Origin: Verrucomicrobiota bacterium
Lineage (GTDB): Bacteria > Verrucomicrobiota > Verrucomicrobiia > Limisphaerales > UBA9464
Assembly: GCA_017302195.1 (NCBI GenBank)
Contig: JAFLEG010000302.1
Coordinates: 1-5,999, forward strand
Reading direction: 5' to 3'
DNA: 5,999 nucleotides
Below the pieces are notes generated by a model. The model was not told the origin of the DNA and did no database searches. It saw only the letters and a list, made by a program, of their open reading frames with translations. Below, piece by piece: positions 4,854 to 5,999 of the stretch. Both the position numbers and the translations under genes were made by a program. Every line of letters begins with the position of its first letter. The stretch's first letter is position 1.

Positions 4854-5999
4854 ACCGGCTCTTGCAGTGGCTGTGGAATGTTGCGGGGGCGGTGGTCGTC
4901 GTCGCGGCCGAGGTTCCCGTTACCTTCCACGGCCAGGTGGCGCCGATTCTCCACACGCACTGCGCTCCCTGTCATCGGCCGGGGCAGCCGGGGCCGTTCC
5001 CGCTGCTGACCTATGACGATGCCCGGAAGCATGCCCGGGATGTCGCGGACGTGACGGCACGCGGCTTCATGCCGCCCTGGCTTCCGGAAGCGGGGGCGCA
5101 TCCGCTGGAGGGGGAGCGTCGGCTGTCCGCGCTGGAGCGGGACACGTTGAAACGGTGGGCCGACACCGGCGCGCCGGAGGGGGATCCGGCCCAGGCGCCG
5201 CCGGCGCGCACCTGGCCGTCCGGATGGCAACTGGGCACGCCCGACCTGGTGCTTCGCGTGGAGACCCCCTTCACCGTGCCGGCCGAGGGACGCGATGTGT
5301 ATCGCAGCTTCGTGCTGCCGACGGGGCTGACCCAACGTCGGCATGTGGCCGCCTGGGAACTGCGTCCCGGGTCGCGGGCGGCACACCATGCGTTCCTGTT
5401 CGTGGACCGCAGCGGCGAGGCGCGTCGCCGGGATGCATTGGACGCCGTGCCCGGATTTTCCGGCATGGACACCCCGTCCGGCGTCGAGTCACCCAATGGT
5501 CATTTCGCCAGTTGGCAGCCGGGTGCCGCACCGGCCCGCAATCCGACGGGGCTGGGCTGGACCCTGGAGCCGGGCAGCGACGTGATGCTGCAGTTTCACC
5601 TGCAGCCGACGGGGCGTCCCGAGGTGTTTCAGCCGGAGATCGGTCTCTACTTCATCGATCAGGCGCCCACCAACCGTCCGGTCAAGCTGGGCCTGGTGAA
5701 CTATGGATTCCAGATTCCCGCCGGCGCCACCCACGTCACCGCCCGCGAGGAGTTCGTGCTTCCGGCTCCGGTGACCGTGCTGGGCGTGCTCCCGCACGCG
5801 CACTATCTCGGGCGACGGATCGAGGCCCGGGCGGTGCGCCCCGACGGCACGGTGGATCCGCTGCTGGTCATCCCGGACTGGGACTTCAACTGGCAGGGAA
5901 CCTACAGCTTCCGCGATCCGGTGGAGCTGCCTGCCGGCACGCGGTTGACCATGGCGGTGACCTTCGACAATTCGACGAACAATGTGCGCAACCCGTTCT
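4850..5999 (+). CDS. Secreted c-type cytochrome / Cu type II ascorbate-dependent monooxygenase-like protein (3' end outside window)
   Basis: 383 codons are visible and the frame is open at the right edge. A signal peptide (MNR, hydrophobic 8-20, likely cleavage after AA at 20) is followed by a cytochrome c-like segment with CAPCH (38-42) for covalent haem and a possible distal Met at MPPW (74-77). From about residue 130 the protein resembles the two-lobed fold of copper type II monooxygenases such as peptidylglycine hydroxylating and dopamine beta-monooxygenases. HH (179-180) and H250 fit the CuH-site histidines, and HAH (316-318) in LPHAHYLG fits the His pair of the CuM site. The CuM methionine would lie beyond the window. 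DNSTNNVRNP (373-382) is close to the stretch that normally precedes it. The start codon overlaps the redoxin stop (ATGA), so the two are translationally coupled. It would act in the periplasm, passing electrons from haem to copper to hydroxylate an unknown substrate. Catalysis is inferred. Confidence 0.88.
   Translation, partial: MNRLLQWLWNVAGAVVVVAAEVPVTFHGQVAPILHTHCAPCHRPGQPGPFPLLTYDDARKHARDVADVTARGFMPPWLPEAGAHPLEGERRLSALERDTLKRWADTGAPEGDPAQAPPARTWPSGWQLGTPDLVLRVETPFTVPAEGRDVYRSFVLPTGLTQRRHVAAWELRPGSRAAHHAFLFVDRSGEARRRDALDAVPGFSGMDTPSGVESPNGHFASWQPGAAPARNPTGLGWTLEPGSDVMLQFHLQPTGRPEVFQPEIGLYFIDQAPTNRPVKLGLVNYGFQIPAGATHVTAREEFVLPAPVTVLGVLPHAHYLGRRIEARAVRPDGTVDPLLVIPDWDFNWQGTYSFRDPVELPAGTRLTMAVTFDNSTNNVRNPF

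Noticed and set aside
1..5999. CRISPR arrays, tRNA or rRNA genes, insertion sequences, integrase or attachment sites
   Set aside because: No spaced identical repeats beyond the 19-bp pair, no recognisable tRNA or rRNA sequence, and no transposase-like frame were seen on either strand.

Overview
The window is GC-rich and gene-dense. It holds six protein-coding genes, two of them cut by the window edges, and no RNA genes. The last two genes, a Tat-type lipoprotein redoxin coupled to a cytochrome c/type II copper monooxygenase protein, and the two-domain-type acetyl esterase at the left edge are gene types I associate with Verrucomicrobiota, Planctomycetota and Acidobacteriota. The intergenic heptamer repeats and repeated palindromes also suit Verrucomicrobiota. 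The phylum call is inference from gene content and style, not a database result.

Layout from left to right. (1) 3-791 (+): C-terminal part of an alpha/beta-hydrolase of the acetyl(xylan) esterase type, whose visible nucleophile elbow lacks serine. (2) 792-1058: a gene-free gap with a purine-rich tract, a REP-like hairpin, a pyrimidine-rich tract able to pair with the purine tract, a period-7 tandem repeat and a 14-bp dyad. (3) 1059-2348 (+): a form IV RuBisCO-like protein (RLP) of 429 residues. By eye it keeps nearly the whole RuBisCO active site, including the K/D/E metal triad, but has Ser where RuBisCO has Lys177. (4) 2365-3294 (-): an AraC-family regulator, convergent with the RLP gene. 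(5) 3295-3449: a divergent intergenic region with two 19-bp direct repeats exactly 20 bp apart, an architecture typical of AraC-family operators. (6) 3450-4205 (+): an NAD(P)-dependent short-chain dehydrogenase. (7) A GC hairpin at 4220-4240. (8) 4266-4853 (+): a twin-arginine, probably lipid-anchored redoxin. (9) 4850-5999 (+, runs off the window): a secreted protein with a CxxCH haem site followed by a Cu type II monooxygenase fold. It overlaps the redoxin gene by ATGA.

How the genes may work together. The regulator, the dehydrogenase under the shared operator, and the RLP look like an inducible small-molecule catabolic locus. Some form IV RLPs act on phosphorylated 3-oxo sugar acids, for example in D-apionate/isoapionate breakdown, and the neighbouring polysaccharide-type acetyl esterase would fit plant cell-wall use. 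This link is a hypothesis; no kinase or lactonase is in view. The redoxin and cytochrome/copper protein form a separate, translationally coupled, exported redox pair.

The points most worth following up are the substrate of the RLP, the 20-bp-period operator, and the redoxin/copper monooxygenase pair.
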